This document shows positions 38,545-49,500 of a stretch of DNA of 64,000 nucleotides, piece by piece. Location: the NCBI GenBank assembly GCA_016704325.1, contig JADJAG010000001.1, positions 1-64,000 on the forward strand, given 5' to 3'. Origin of the DNA: Chitinophagaceae bacterium. GTDB lineage: Bacteria > Bacteroidota > Bacteroidia > Chitinophagales > UBA10324. Every line of letters starts with the position of its first letter. The first letter of the stretch is position 1. The notes beneath the pieces were generated by a model. The model was given only the letters and a program-made list of their open reading frames with translations. It made no database searches and was not told where the DNA came from. Both the position numbers and the translations under genes were made by a program.

Positions 38545-40263
38545 TCAAAGGGTTAATTTAGTAGCTTTCATTTCAATTTTAGTTATAACCTTTTCTAATG
38601 AGCTTTCGTTCTTGATATGGCCCCATAGAATTTGGAAAACTACATTTATTATTCTCATGAAATTCCAGAATACTGTTTGATAGCTCAAATCATTTTTAAT
38701 ATTATTGTGTACCTCCAGGTTTCTCTCAGCATAAACATGATTAATTGTGTATTCACACCAAGGGACAATTTTTGTCTCGTAAAATAATTTCCTATTTGCG
38801 GTCTCTTTTTTAAAATCATTGTAGAAATAAATAGATGGTGCTTCATGCTTCGTGTAAGGGAGGACTATCGTCTGAGTAAAAGCAATATCTAAAAATTGAC
38901 TATTTATATTATTGAAGTGCTTTTTTACGAATATTTTGTAACAATTTTTAACAAGGTTGATAAGGTCAATTTTTTTTTCTTCTACGGTTTGTTGATGTGC
39001 GAAAAGTGATTCAATACTAGTCCAGAACTCTGCTATTGAAACAGAACTTGTATCTCTATCAAACTGAGCCATCAACGTTATAATCCTCCGAAATCCACTA
39101 TGCAAATCATTTCCATTCCGAAGGCTATTATATCCTTCAATCGCTTTAAAATTTATATCTCCAATATTAATTTGTTTCCAAAATGATCTATACTTTGTAA
39201 CCATTCTGTACCTATCTTGAGTAAGCGTAGTCAATACAATATTATCTTCATCAATAGAACAATTGGTGTGAAATAGAGTATTAATGCCTGAAATACATTC
39301 CTTCGCCTTTTGCGTTACCGAAAAAGGCACTGAATGGAAGTCAGGAGACTGGAAGTTTACTACTAATAGACAATTGGAGTTTTTTAAAAATGTGTTAACC
39401 TTAGAATCTTTAGTGAAGCCTAGGGAATTTGATTTAAGCAATTCACATTCCCATAGGTTTATTGATTGATTGATATTTAATTGTAGATTGCTTACACGAA
39501 ATATTGCTTTGATATTATGCTTTCTTGCACTTAATAAGTTTTTCAAACTTTCGATTTGTTTCGAAAGCGATAAATCTTCTATCTGACTTTTAACATAGCT
39601 TCTGAAACTGGTTCCGTCATCTGGGAAATCCAACTCAGTCTTATCAAATGGGACATTAAAAGATTGGTCCATTGGGTGGGCCTTTAAAGCCACTGCTGTT
39701 ATTAAAAACCGAACAAAATCTTTATCATATCCTAATTCTAGGAGCTCGGCAATAAAAGCATTTATTAAAAATTGTATATCCCTCGCCTCTTGAAGGGTGA
39801 GAGGTTTATTTTTCTTAATTATGTGATAAAGACTTAAAGATAGGCGAGAGGAATAGTTATGTAAAATATACTTCTTTAGAGTTTTGAAGTTATTTGTTAC
39901 TCTTTCAACATCCCAATTCTTAGTAGATAGGAGATCATTTTTTAATTCGGTAAATGCGCCACGGAATTTATCTGAGTGGATTCTCCTTATCAACAAATTA
40001 TTATCACTAAAAAGCGAATTCTTAGTAAACAAAACGAGATTTAAGGTTTTTTTGCATTGCTTACCATGATATTTAATCTGAAAGAAAATTTTATTGAATA
40101 AGGTACGGTGGGACTCATACTTAGAAATCGTAGTATCGAGGTGATAGTTATCGGAAAACAAATATGTCCAATAGTGCAAAGCATATTCAAGCCGGAACCG
40201 GATGTGCTCTTGCTCCTTTCCATTTAACAAATATTTAGTCCTAATTCTTTCAAAGAGCATCAT
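38545..40263 (-). CDS. Large protein with C-terminal ApeA-like HEPN domain
   Basis: 572 residues, uninterrupted. The N-terminal 350 residues have no family I recognise (RFRLEYALHYWTYLFSDNYHL..., FLITAVALKAHPMDQSF). The C-terminal 180 residues look like an ApeA-like HEPN: SIAEFWTSIESLFAHQQTVEEKK, then, near the end, the RNxxxH-type motif RNLEVH (514-519), which in HEPN ribonucleases forms the active site. HEPN proteins of this kind often act as RNA-cutting effectors in abortive phage defence. The gene follows the Mrr gene at 43 bases in the same direction. Function is inferred from motif and context only. Confidence 0.65.
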   Translation of the reverse strand: MMLFERIRTKYLLNGKEQEHIRFRLEYALHYWTYLFSDNYHLDTTISKYESHRTLFNKIFFQIKYHGKQCKKTLNLVLFTKNSLFSDNNLLIRRIHSDKFRGAFTELKNDLLSTKNWDVERVTNNFKTLKKYILHNYSSRLSLSLYHIIKKNKPLTLQEARDIQFLINAFIAELLELGYDKDFVRFLITAVALKAHPMDQSFNVPFDKTELDFPDDGTSFRSYVKSQIEDLSLSKQIESLKNLLSARKHNIKAIFRVSNLQLNINQSINLWECELLKSNSLGFTKDSKVNTFLKNSNCLLVVNFQSPDFHSVPFSVTQKAKECISGINTLFHTNCSIDEDNIVLTTLTQDRYRMVTKYRSFWKQINIGDINFKAIEGYNSLRNGNDLHSGFRRIITLMAQFDRDTSSVSIAEFWTSIESLFAHQQTVEEKKIDLINLVKNCYKIFVKKHFNNINSQFLDIAFTQTIVLPYTKHEAPSIYFYNDFKKETANRKLFYETKIVPWCEYTINHVYAERNLEVHNNIKNDLSYQTVFWNFMRIINVVFQILWGHIKNESSLEKVITKIEMKATKLTL

Positions 40264-40306
40264 AGATGTGCTTATTTATTTAGATTGGTCGCAAGAAAAA
40301 GGAGGG

Positions 40307-41332
40307 TCATGATTCCTCTAAAATCCAGATTTTTTTCAATGGAACTTTAATTTTAAATTCTTGAGAGAATTTATTGTAATGTTCAAATAGCTCACGAATT
40401 ATATCATCAGAACTCCATAACCGGATGTTAAAGTATTTTTCTCTTGATTCTCTTATAAGTTCATCTGAAAAACCACTCCATGAAACCAAAAGACCAAATT
40501 CAGCTTTGAAAGTTGCCATAACTCCTATAAGTTCTCTTAGTTCTTTTGGTGGTAATTTTTCTTGCCCTGATTTAACTTGAACACATAAACGCGGTTCTTC
40601 AAAGCCAAGTGCTCCCTGCGAAGCCAAAATATCTACTCCACCGTCTGCACCTTTTTTTGATTTTTTTGCAATTTCTCGAGTCCTGCTAGTAGTATATCCA
40701 TGCGCTTTCAAAATTTCACGAATCAAATCTTCTAATTCATAATCTTTGAAATTGTTTTGAATGTAGAGTTCAATCTTGGTATAAGCCAATTCTTCAGTTT
40801 GAGCGTTCTCTATTGATTCGTCTGACTCTTCAGTAACCTTTTCAAGTTTTGGAATTTCCCTGCCTTCTACCTTTGCTTTAACCCGTTGCAGAGCTTCATT
40901 TCTCGAAATCCTGCTCACAGTTAGTAAAGAACCAAATGAATAAAGAAGGTCTTCTTCAAATGATGAACGTGGAACTGATTTCTTCCACTCAACGGGTATT
41001 GAATGATAAATTCCATTCTTTCCATTCTGATCGTAAATATATTTTCCAGATACTATTCCTAGGTGGATCTCTGGGCTAAATTTGGATGGTAATGCCACTA
41101 AATCTCCCTTCTTAATTTCATTTGCAAATCTCCAAATTTGACCAACTTTAGAACCTACAGAATAAGGGCTTTTTTCCTTATAGACTCTTACATATTCCTT
41201 GTTTAATAGCGTACGGGCTTTAAAACTTCTTAAGTCCGGAAGGTCATCCCACCCGATTGTAATTATTCCATTCTGTAAGCAAATATTTTCTTGCTCGCCA
41301 TTTTTTCCAGCTCTAACCATCCATAATTCCAT
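40307..41332 (-). CDS. Mrr-type restriction endonuclease
   Basis: 341 residues, uninterrupted. N-terminal module (MELWMVRAGKNGEQENICLQ; NGIITIGWDDLPDL), a middle PUA/EVE-like part (FANEIKKGDLVALPSKF, GIVSGKYIYD), then an acidic linker and a C-terminal Mrr catalytic domain. In the latter, YELEDLIREILKAHGYTT is followed by GADGGVDILAS (Asp 234) and RLCVQVKSG (Gln 252, Lys 254). Mrr enzymes cut DNA with foreign methylation. 57 bases after the PD-(D/E)XK gene, same strand, so probably part of the same transcription unit. Confidence 0.85.
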   Translation of the reverse strand: MELWMVRAGKNGEQENICLQNGIITIGWDDLPDLRSFKARTLLNKEYVRVYKEKSPYSVGSKVGQIWRFANEIKKGDLVALPSKFSPEIHLGIVSGKYIYDQNGKNGIYHSIPVEWKKSVPRSSFEEDLLYSFGSLLTVSRISRNEALQRVKAKVEGREIPKLEKVTEESDESIENAQTEELAYTKIELYIQNNFKDYELEDLIREILKAHGYTTSRTREIAKKSKKGADGGVDILASQGALGFEEPRLCVQVKSGQEKLPPKELRELIGVMATFKAEFGLLVSWSGFSDELIRESREKYFNIRLWSSDDIIRELFEHYNKFSQEFKIKVPLKKIWILEES

Positions 41333-41389
41333 AAGAAGACGTTTTAGGTATTTAATTTTAGATCTGTATAATTCACTTTTTTTTGCTTT

Positions 41390-41941
41390 CTATTCCAAAT
41401 TCTTTAGGTTAACAAAACTCTGATAAAAGTTGAACCTTTTATTTCCAAAATATATCTTTTCAAGTTCATTGGAGATGAATAATTCCGATTTAATGAGATT
41501 TTTGCAAAGCGCCTCTAGCTTGGTAGTTTTGTAGTCTTTTGCTGCTATAAAAAAATCCAAGTGTTCATTGTGAGTAAAGAATCTATAAGGAATTTCAGCT
41601 AATTCACTAGCTACTAAGCCATATCTCAGTACAGGATAAATGAGTTTGTGTTTACCTGCTTTTGCAGAATATGTAAGAATATCATGGGTAGTAATTTTGG
41701 TTTTAAATTCCAGCACTAAACGAGGAAACTCAACATTTTGTACAGCCTCATAAATACAACAATCGACTTGGAAAGCGGAATTTCCTCTTTTAGGAACCTT
41801 CACATCCTTAATTGGAACTTCCAATTTCTTATTGAGATAAAGTTCATACAGCAAATTTGGTTTTACTTTAACAAGGAAAGGAGGCTTTAGGACTATGCTT
41901 GCCGATTTCGCAAAAACGTTAATGAAGGTAGATTCTTTCAT
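41390..41941 (-). CDS. Putative PD-(D/E)XK nuclease of unknown family
   Basis: 183 residues. FQVDCCIYEAVQNVEFPRLV then LEFKTKITTHDILTY: Asp 60 and Glu 78-Phe-Lys 80 fit a PD-(D/E)XK active site, with a beta hairpin between them and a helix after. No target-recognition domain is obvious. Starts 9 bases after the upstream gene's stop, so it is very likely co-translated with the pentapeptide/transmembrane protein. It could be the nuclease of a two-gene unit with that protein. Confidence 0.55.
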   Translation of the reverse strand: MKESTFINVFAKSASIVLKPPFLVKVKPNLLYELYLNKKLEVPIKDVKVPKRGNSAFQVDCCIYEAVQNVEFPRLVLEFKTKITTHDILTYSAKAGKHKLIYPVLRYGLVASELAEIPYRFFTHNEHLDFFIAAKDYKTTKLEALCKNLIKSELFISNELEKIYFGNKRFNFYQSFVNLKNLE

Positions 41942-41950
41942 TTTGGGTAA

Positions 41951-43378
41951 TTACTTTATAAATCGCCTTGAAGCACGAACAAAATTATAGATCATATATG
42001 ATGACCATATTCGCATTATAATATCCATGATAGTTGCAAAACCATGGAATTCTTCTTCATCTCTCCTAAGGGGATTAATCAATTTAAAATAGTATTCAAC
42101 ACCACAAACAAAACCATCAAATGTAGGCCCATCTGTCGAAATCTTCAAATCCGTAAAGTGATCGCCTATAACAAGAAGCATGAATAGAATCCAATGAATA
42201 GCAAGTAACCATAGTAAGGGTTTTGAAATGCTTTGACCAAAATCACTGAACCAGTGACTAAAATTTATAATTAATCTTGTATTCTCATCCTCGCTTCTTA
42301 CTAGTGTTTTAACATAAGCCATCATTTCTCGCGAATGAAATTTTTGTTCGTTAATTACATCGCCTTGCTTGCTAAGTGCATACTTTAATTGGCGTAGTGT
42401 TTCTCGACTTTTGAAGTAGTACTCCAGAACAGTAGAATCCTTCTTCAATTTCTCCTTTTCAGTATCATTGATGTATTGGCCTGTCTCTATTTTCTTTATT
42501 TTTTCCTTGATAGCTTTATTGTCTTGTGAATTGCCAATATTTTTACCTTTGAACGAACCTAACGTAAAATTCCAGTCAATGTTTACGAAGGAGCAATCTA
42601 CTAAACTTGAATCGACAATATTCACTTCTGAGAATAAATTCAGGAAGAATGAATAGAATTCTGACTTACCCATGTATGATTCAAAAATTGAAACCTCGGA
42701 TCTAGAACCATTCTCCAACGGCCTTATATTCAATAACCTAAATGATTTTTCATTTCTAAAACGGTATATGCTCAGATAGTTAACATTTGCATCCTCAATT
42801 GAAATAGAAACATCTGAAGAAGATTCTTCTAAGTGTAAGCTGCCAATATCTCCTCTAACTTTGATATCTCCTTTTATATTTGCGAAATTGAGGCTTAAGT
42901 CTCCAATTTGTGATGGACTAAAAAAGCCTATGATCAAACTTCGATATTCTCCACCTTCGATTTTAATTTCGGGATTTTCTACAAAACTCCATCTGCAATT
43001 TTCAAATTTACCCCCGATAATTATTACTTTCTTACTTATTGCTGCGTTTACAATTCTAAGCTCTGAATTGAAATCTGTATTGAGACCAAAATATATTTGC
43101 GAATCAAAAAAACAATGATCAAAAATGAGGTCACCTTTAAAAATTAAGTCAGAAAATCCAACTTCTCCCCTGAAATAGCAATTCTTAAATTTCAAACCAA
43201 ACAAATACGTTCCATTAAAATAGACGTTATTGATGAATATCTTTCGATAGATATTAAGAGTTATTCTTTCGGAAGGTGTCACTGTTGGTGCTGTGTAAGA
43301 AGAATAATGCGCAGCCCAGTCTGACACGTCAGTATAATTCTGGCGATCTGCTTCGGGAATTTTATCAACAAAACTCAT
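41951..43378 (-). CDS. Pentapeptide-like beta-helix protein with C-terminal membrane domain
   Basis: 475 residues. About residues 45-290 are a right-handed beta-helix-like array with F/L every five residues (FNGTYLFGLKFKNCYFRGEVGFSDLIFKGDLIFDHCFF). A charged helical linker follows (KAIKEKIKKIETGQYINDTEKEKLKKD), then SREMMAYVKTLVRSEDE. The end has two membrane helices (PLLWLLAIHWILFMLLVIGD and IMDIIMRIWSSYMIYNFV) with a short YFKLINP segment between them, a layout like small ion channels. Starts 77 bases after hsdR. Could be a membrane effector of the island; not demonstrated. Confidence 0.6.
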   Translation of the reverse strand: MSFVDKIPEADRQNYTDVSDWAAHYSSYTAPTVTPSERITLNIYRKIFINNVYFNGTYLFGLKFKNCYFRGEVGFSDLIFKGDLIFDHCFFDSQIYFGLNTDFNSELRIVNAAISKKVIIIGGKFENCRWSFVENPEIKIEGGEYRSLIIGFFSPSQIGDLSLNFANIKGDIKVRGDIGSLHLEESSSDVSISIEDANVNYLSIYRFRNEKSFRLLNIRPLENGSRSEVSIFESYMGKSEFYSFFLNLFSEVNIVDSSLVDCSFVNIDWNFTLGSFKGKNIGNSQDNKAIKEKIKKIETGQYINDTEKEKLKKDSTVLEYYFKSRETLRQLKYALSKQGDVINEQKFHSREMMAYVKTLVRSEDENTRLIINFSHWFSDFGQSISKPLLWLLAIHWILFMLLVIGDHFTDLKISTDGPTFDGFVCGVEYYFKLINPLRRDEEEFHGFATIMDIIMRIWSSYMIYNFVRASRRFIK

Positions 43379-43455
43379 GTCGCAGTGTATTGTATTAGTT
43401 TATCGAATTACAATAAACGATTTTATCTTCAAGAATTATTGTATTTTAAATTAAA

Positions 43456-46400
43456 CTAAGCGCGTAATATCCTCTTCAAAGTATCTTGCATAGCCACCTT
43501 AAAAGCATCATCCTTAGAAATTAGCCGGTATAAGTCAAGTTCGCTCTTGCGTTGTTTTGCCATCACGTCCTCAAATATTTTGCGAAAGGCAATGTCTCTG
43601 TTTTGAACGTCAGGGTTTTCTTCGTACTTATCCTTAAAGTCAGGATGAGCTCTCATGTTTTGCGCAAGATTTACAAATTTGACTCTTTGTTCTTCAGGTG
43701 TTGCTTCCCATCCTTGAAACCATCGTTCATTGAAACTCCTGATGATTAAATCCAATGGATCTTCATCTACACCGTCTCCATGGGCACCTCTTGGGTTTGG
43801 GTTTTGAGGGTCAAGTTCTGTTTCAGAGGAATCTAAACCAATGGAAGCATTTAGCTTTACTCTCTCAAGGCCATAGGTAGAAAGGTCAACGGCATTCAAT
43901 AATTCATCGAGTGAATCTTGAGATGGATCAACTATGATTAGTTTTGGAATTAGAAATTTCAGAAACCAAAACAGCTTTTCCCAACTTACTATTTCGTAAG
44001 GCATGATAGATGCCATCTGGCCGTATATTTTTACGAATTGTTTCGCTTTAATCTTATAATCAGCTTTTGCTTTATCGTCTAATTCAAGTTCTGCATTAAA
44101 TCTATCGGCTGCTATATCAATGATGGGACTCAATTCCTGAGCATTTACTCCTCTGAAATATTTTTCTACAAAATCTTCTACCTCACTCCATTCGTAAACA
44201 CCTGCATTGTCAAGATTTGTTTTAAGTTCATGCAAAACATTTATATCTGTGGCTTTGCTTAAAGAGGTTGAAGTATAAAATGGGTCAAATGACTTCTTGA
44301 TTTCTTCTGTTGAATTGTAAAAATCCAGTATAAACAAGTCTTCAGTTTTTTTCCCCAGTTTGTCAGCAGAACGGTTTAGCCTTGACAATGCTTGCACTGC
44401 AATTACACCCTGTAATCGCTTGTCCACATACATAGCGGTTAGTTTGGGTTGGTCAAAACCTGTAAGGTATTTATTGGCTACGACCAAAATGCGGTACTCG
44501 TCCATATCAAAATACCTTGCAATTTTATCACTGATATAGCCAGGGTCAGTTGGCTTTGCGGTATCTAATGAAGCCGGGAAATCGTTTATGTTATCTTCTG
44601 TATATTCAATTCCTTTAATTTTTTTTGAGCCAGAGAAAGCAACGGCTATTCTAAATGGGTTTCCTCTTGCTTCCAGCAGCTTTTTGAGGGTAAAATAATA
44701 GTTGATAGCTGATTCAATACTTTGAGAAGCCACGATAGCCTTTGCCTTGCTCTTTAATTTCTTAGTATTTACCAACTTGGAAATAAAATGATCAAGCATT
44801 ATATCCGCCTTGGTGCCAATGGTTTGTTTGTTTTGCTCAACAAATGTTCTCAATTTCTTTTGAGCCCTTAGTGTATCGAACAGAGGATTTTCCTCTATTG
44901 ACTTTTCTATTTCATAATAGCTTTTATAAGTGGTATAATTAGCCAATACATCTAGAATAAAACCTTCTTCTATTGCTTGTTTCATCGAGTACAAATGGAA
45001 AGGTTTGAATTTGCCATCAGGTTGCTTTACACCAAACTTTTCCAATGTGGAGTTTTTTGGCGTTGCGGTAAAGGCCATATAGGATGCATTGCCTCGCATT
45101 TTACGTGCACGCAAGGCTTCCAGTATCTTTTCCTGGGGGTCACCGTCATCCTCTTCTTCATCTGAGGAATTGTTTCCCATTGACTGATTCATTTTTCCTG
45201 CTGCAGTTCCGCCTTGACTACTATGGGCTTCATCAATAATGACTGCAAACCGCTTATCACTTAGATCCGCAATTCCATCTACTATAAACGGGAACTTTTG
45301 AATGGTTGTAATGATGATTTTTTTACCCCCTTCCAAACTTGCTTTTAATTCGGCAGATGAATATGCCGGAGCAACGATATTCTTTACTTCCGAAAACTCT
45401 TTGATGTTTTCCCGAAGCTGTTTATCCAATAATCTTCTATCGGTAACTACTATTACTGAATCAAACAAGGGGTTAGAAATACCTTTGCTTCCAGGAATGG
45501 AATCATTTTCAGGATAAGTTTCAATTAACTGATATGCAGTCCACGTAATGGAGTTGGATTTCCCGGAACCTGCTGAATGCTGTATGAGGTATGTTTGTCC
45601 AATCCCTTTTTTACCGGCATCAGCAAGTAATTTTCTTACCACTTCCAATTGGTGATAACGAGGAAAGTATAGTGTCTTTTTGCTTAATGGATCGGTGTCT
45701 TTGCCATCGAACCGCACAAAATGCTGAATGATATTCGCTACGCTTTGGCGCGTAAAAATGTCTTCCCATAAATAAGCTGTTTTATGTCCAAATGGATTGG
45801 GCGGATTGCCTTTCCCAAAGTTGTGGCCCAAATTGAAAGCAAGAAAGAAGGTGCCCGGCCCATTTAGCTTGGTGGTCATATACACTTCATCGGTATCAAC
45901 AGCAAAGTGAACAATGCAACGACCAAAATTCAGCAACGGCTGTGCAATATCTCTTTTGAACTTGTACTGATTCTGTCCGTGGACTTTTGCGGTTTGACCT
46001 GTCCATGGATTTTTCAATTCCATGGTGGCGAAGGGCAAACCATTCGCAAACAAAACCATATCAATTTCTTTGAGCGGATTATCAATTGAATAGCGCAACT
46101 GACGAGTAACACTGAAAGCATTGCTTTCAAAATTCTTTTTTATAGTCTCACTGCTGCTGGCAAGCGGTAACGGATACAACAAAGTAAAATGAGCATCATC
46201 CACATCAAGACCTTTGCGAAATATTCTGATGATGCCATGCTTTTTTACCAACCGCTCAAGGCGCTCAAGTATTTTCAGTTTCCAATCTGCTTGCTTTTGT
46301 AGCTTGGCTAATTCATCTTTTTGTGTGCTCTCCAAAAAAATCCAAAACCGGTGTTCATCTACCGCATACTTAGCAGTGAAATGATCGGGTGAACCAATGT

Positions 46401-46548
46401 AGTAGCCATTACCTGCGCGATACAATTCTGCTCTTTCGGCGAATGCGTTGAAAGCAATTTCTTTCTCTTTGAGTTCTTCCAAGCAAGTTCCCGTTAGGCG
46501 TTTTTCTATGGCTGACTCAAGAGCCTGTTCATTGGTTTGGCTTACCAT
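43456..46548 (-). CDS. hsdR: Type I restriction enzyme, R subunit
   Basis: 1030 residues, uninterrupted; ATP-driven translocase and nuclease of the restriction complex. Nuclease site near the N-terminus: EIDMVLFANG (Asp 163) and TMELKN (Glu 177, Lys 179). Walker A QHSAGSGKS (about 323-331), DEAH at 439-442 (AVIIDEAHSSQGG), motif III FTATP, later YLTGFDQPKLTAMYVDK and QALSRLNRS. The C-terminal third is the helical HsdM-binding part. The ATG overlaps the stop of the NOV-like gene (TAATG), so R is translated last in a five-gene coupled operon. The embedded genes before it are unusual for a type I locus. Confidence 0.95.
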   Translation of the reverse strand: MVSQTNEQALESAIEKRLTGTCLEELKEKEIAFNAFAERAELYRAGNGYYIGSPDHFTAKYAVDEHRFWIFLESTQKDELAKLQKQADWKLKILERLERLVKKHGIIRIFRKGLDVDDAHFTLLYPLPLASSSETIKKNFESNAFSVTRQLRYSIDNPLKEIDMVLFANGLPFATMELKNPWTGQTAKVHGQNQYKFKRDIAQPLLNFGRCIVHFAVDTDEVYMTTKLNGPGTFFLAFNLGHNFGKGNPPNPFGHKTAYLWEDIFTRQSVANIIQHFVRFDGKDTDPLSKKTLYFPRYHQLEVVRKLLADAGKKGIGQTYLIQHSAGSGKSNSITWTAYQLIETYPENDSIPGSKGISNPLFDSVIVVTDRRLLDKQLRENIKEFSEVKNIVAPAYSSAELKASLEGGKKIIITTIQKFPFIVDGIADLSDKRFAVIIDEAHSSQGGTAAGKMNQSMGNNSSDEEEDDGDPQEKILEALRARKMRGNASYMAFTATPKNSTLEKFGVKQPDGKFKPFHLYSMKQAIEEGFILDVLANYTTYKSYYEIEKSIEENPLFDTLRAQKKLRTFVEQNKQTIGTKADIMLDHFISKLVNTKKLKSKAKAIVASQSIESAINYYFTLKKLLEARGNPFRIAVAFSGSKKIKGIEYTEDNINDFPASLDTAKPTDPGYISDKIARYFDMDEYRILVVANKYLTGFDQPKLTAMYVDKRLQGVIAVQALSRLNRSADKLGKKTEDLFILDFYNSTEEIKKSFDPFYTSTSLSKATDINVLHELKTNLDNAGVYEWSEVEDFVEKYFRGVNAQELSPIIDIAADRFNAELELDDKAKADYKIKAKQFVKIYGQMASIMPYEIVSWEKLFWFLKFLIPKLIIVDPSQDSLDELLNAVDLSTYGLERVKLNASIGLDSSETELDPQNPNPRGAHGDGVDEDPLDLIIRSFNERWFQGWEATPEEQRVKFVNLAQNMRAHPDFKDKYEENPDVQNRDIAFRKIFEDVMAKQRKSELDLYRLISKDDAFKVAMQDTLKRILRA

Positions 46549-49500
46549 TACGACAACTTTAGTTTGTTGATTAGGTATGCAACAAATTTATCTATATCAT
46601 CACCATTCCTTATTAATCTTTGAGGTATTGTTGCTCTGTAATCCCCAGTTAAGGTTATATCGTTTTCAGTATCTATTGCCTTCATGATGCCGCTAATCAG
46701 AGGGTCAATTTCCTCCCCAATATTGTTCAGAATTTTTATTCTGTCAAATATTATATTAACGTCATCCACTTGATAGCGCTCAGGACTGCCAACCTTATAA
46801 TCCGACATTTCTACACAGCAGAGTGAGTACTTATTTTTATTAGTGGCTGCGTTTGTAAATTGAGGCATACTCATTGTGATAGAATTAGCAGAGATCCATC
46901 TTGATTTTACTTCCACGTAATATATTTCCTCTTCATTCCTACTTATTACTATGTCCTGACCATTTTGGACATCTTTAACCTCAAGAGACAAATTCTCTAA
47001 TTCTTTTCTAACTTTTCTCTTATCAGGGTTTCGATTCGTTTTCCAATAGCGTGTTTGAATTGAAAATCAGAATTCATTTTGGATTCATCCTCGAACTCTC
47101 TCAACCCTAATTCAATAATCCGATCTCGATTTTCATTTCTTGCAAGCACACCGAGTTTATTGATTTCAGAAGGCTCAAGACTTACAATTGAAAAAACATC
47201 GCTCTTAATCTCTTCGTCCGTAACTCGATCCAACATGACATTAGCTCGCTTACCATTTAATATAGGAAAGTAATGGTTCCAATTTTCATCACTGCTAATT
47301 CTTTTAATAATTTCAAGAATTTCTTTTTTAAATGGGTGCTCATTAATACTTGTATATTGTCCATCCGCTGAGAAAGCCGCTTCGATTTTATCTGTCAAAC
47401 TACGCACTGTTCTTTTTCTTTGTTTTCAAGCAAGTTAGCAAAATCGGGATGAACTAAACTTGCCCCTTATTGGGTACTTTGGCTTTATCACTTTGTCATA
47501 CAAATTCTTAATTTCATGCGGAATACTTTCTTCATTCTGCAGGAAATTCTGGCTTGAGAGTTCATTTAGTTGATTTGGGAAGACCGACATGGTCTGAAAT
47601 AGTTTTTTGTATTCAACATAGTTGCCTCCCGTCTCAATAATCTCATGTAAGAACGTAAGATGATTTCCCACCCACTCTGGTTCCTGTTGGCTAACATCAT
47701 TCAGAAACAATTGCAGGAGTTTCATTTGTGGCGATCTAATCTCAAGTATATCTTCGGCTATTGTTTCAATAGCAAATAAATCCTCACCGCGATTATAATA
47801 CCTGCTGATCAGCTTCATCATTCTATTTGGAACACTAACTGAATCAGGTGAAGTTGAAATTTTACAATACTTTATTAGTTGAATCAGGAATTTTTTTCTG
47901 ACATCCTTACCTGTAGTTTTTTCTCCAATCTGCTTTGATATGTAATCATTTATTTCTGTAGCATAATTTTTCCTTGAATAAGCTGTAAACTTCAGATTGA
48001 ATTTGAAATCCAGATGTACAAGACGCTGTGAAATGTCAGGTAATATGACATCAGCTATTTCAATCAAAACGTCAGGCAAGTTTAACCTGCTATTCAATCC
48101 AGTTGTTAATTGCCTAAAGTCACCTTTGATGTTTGGAAGTAATTTATAATTGTTGAAGAGTGCACCATGTTCTTGATTGATGAGATATTGATAGAATGTC
48201 TTCAACTCTTCATCTGCATCAATCGCAGACAACTTTCCAGAAGTTTGAATTGCGGAAACAAGGTCCCCAATCTTTTTGTAGGTATCAGATTCGACGTTCC
48301 ACTCGCCAACTAAAGTTGTCCAATCTTTTGCTACTTCCCTTCTGGGAATATTCTTCCAAAACTTTTCTGAGAGCTTGTAAATAGCAGCGTACGAATCTTC
48401 TTCTTTAAGGAGTTCTGCGTCAAGAAAGGCTGTAGCTGATGGTTCAATGTGATCCGTTGCCGTTTCAACCAAATAGAATGTCTTGAACTGAACTATCCAA
48501 GTTGTTTTTAATTCCTGGAAATATTGATTCAGGAGAGGCTTGTCGCTCGTCACTTTGAAATTTATCCTAGCAAGATTAATCGGATTGAGCGTTTCTTTCG
48601 CATATTTTTGAACATACTCAAAAATAATTTCTGAGGCTCTTGTTATCAATTTTTGATTAGCCTTCTCGCTCTCTTGAACTTGTTCATTTGTACTTCTTAA
48701 ATGAATCCCATTTCTTTCATCTATTGGCGCGAAGTTCTTAGAGTGTATCAGAAAATTGCAGCCAAAATTTTCTGTCCCGATCAAGGGATAATACAAAAAC
48801 AGTCTTGCTACATTATCGGCAAACGGAACTGCTTCATTATTCTTTGATATTGGTAAGATTACCTCAATGTCGTTGGACTCATCGCGTAAGGAATAGATTT
48901 CAATCGCATCATTGCTGGTTTTTATTGTTGTTTTATATATGCCTTTCTCAGGTACCTTATTCTCTTTTGTGTAAGTAATTGAAGTGCCGGCTTCATCAAT
49001 GACTTCCACAGAAACCAATCTATCATTCAATGTTAATACTATTGGTGCGTAATTAAGCAGACTGAGGCTTGATGTTTTGATGCTTTCTTGCTGTGTTTTG
49101 CTTTCCGGAATGAACGTGAAGGTTGTTGATGCCTTGGTGCTGTCAACTATTTCACCCCCTTTAATGAGTTCATAGACCCTATCTGTCTGCTCAATGATAT
49201 TGCTAACAAGACTCTTCCATTCCTTTGGACTTCTATCAATCAAAAAATCCTTGACCTTAAGAAACTGACCGCTGACTTCGAGCAGAGAGTCAATCTTGAA
49301 TTTTCGTCCGAAGGCATGGGTTGTTATGAATCCAGTACCAAATTTTCCTACTTCGTCTCCATCATATTTACTGCTCACTTGCTTAATAAGAGAAATGAGG
49401 GTTGCTGAAGTGAACGGTTTTCCATTATGAGAAAACGAAAACCCGTTGTTACTATAGTCAATGATTACTTCACACTTCGAGGTAAGATCACAAGCATTTT

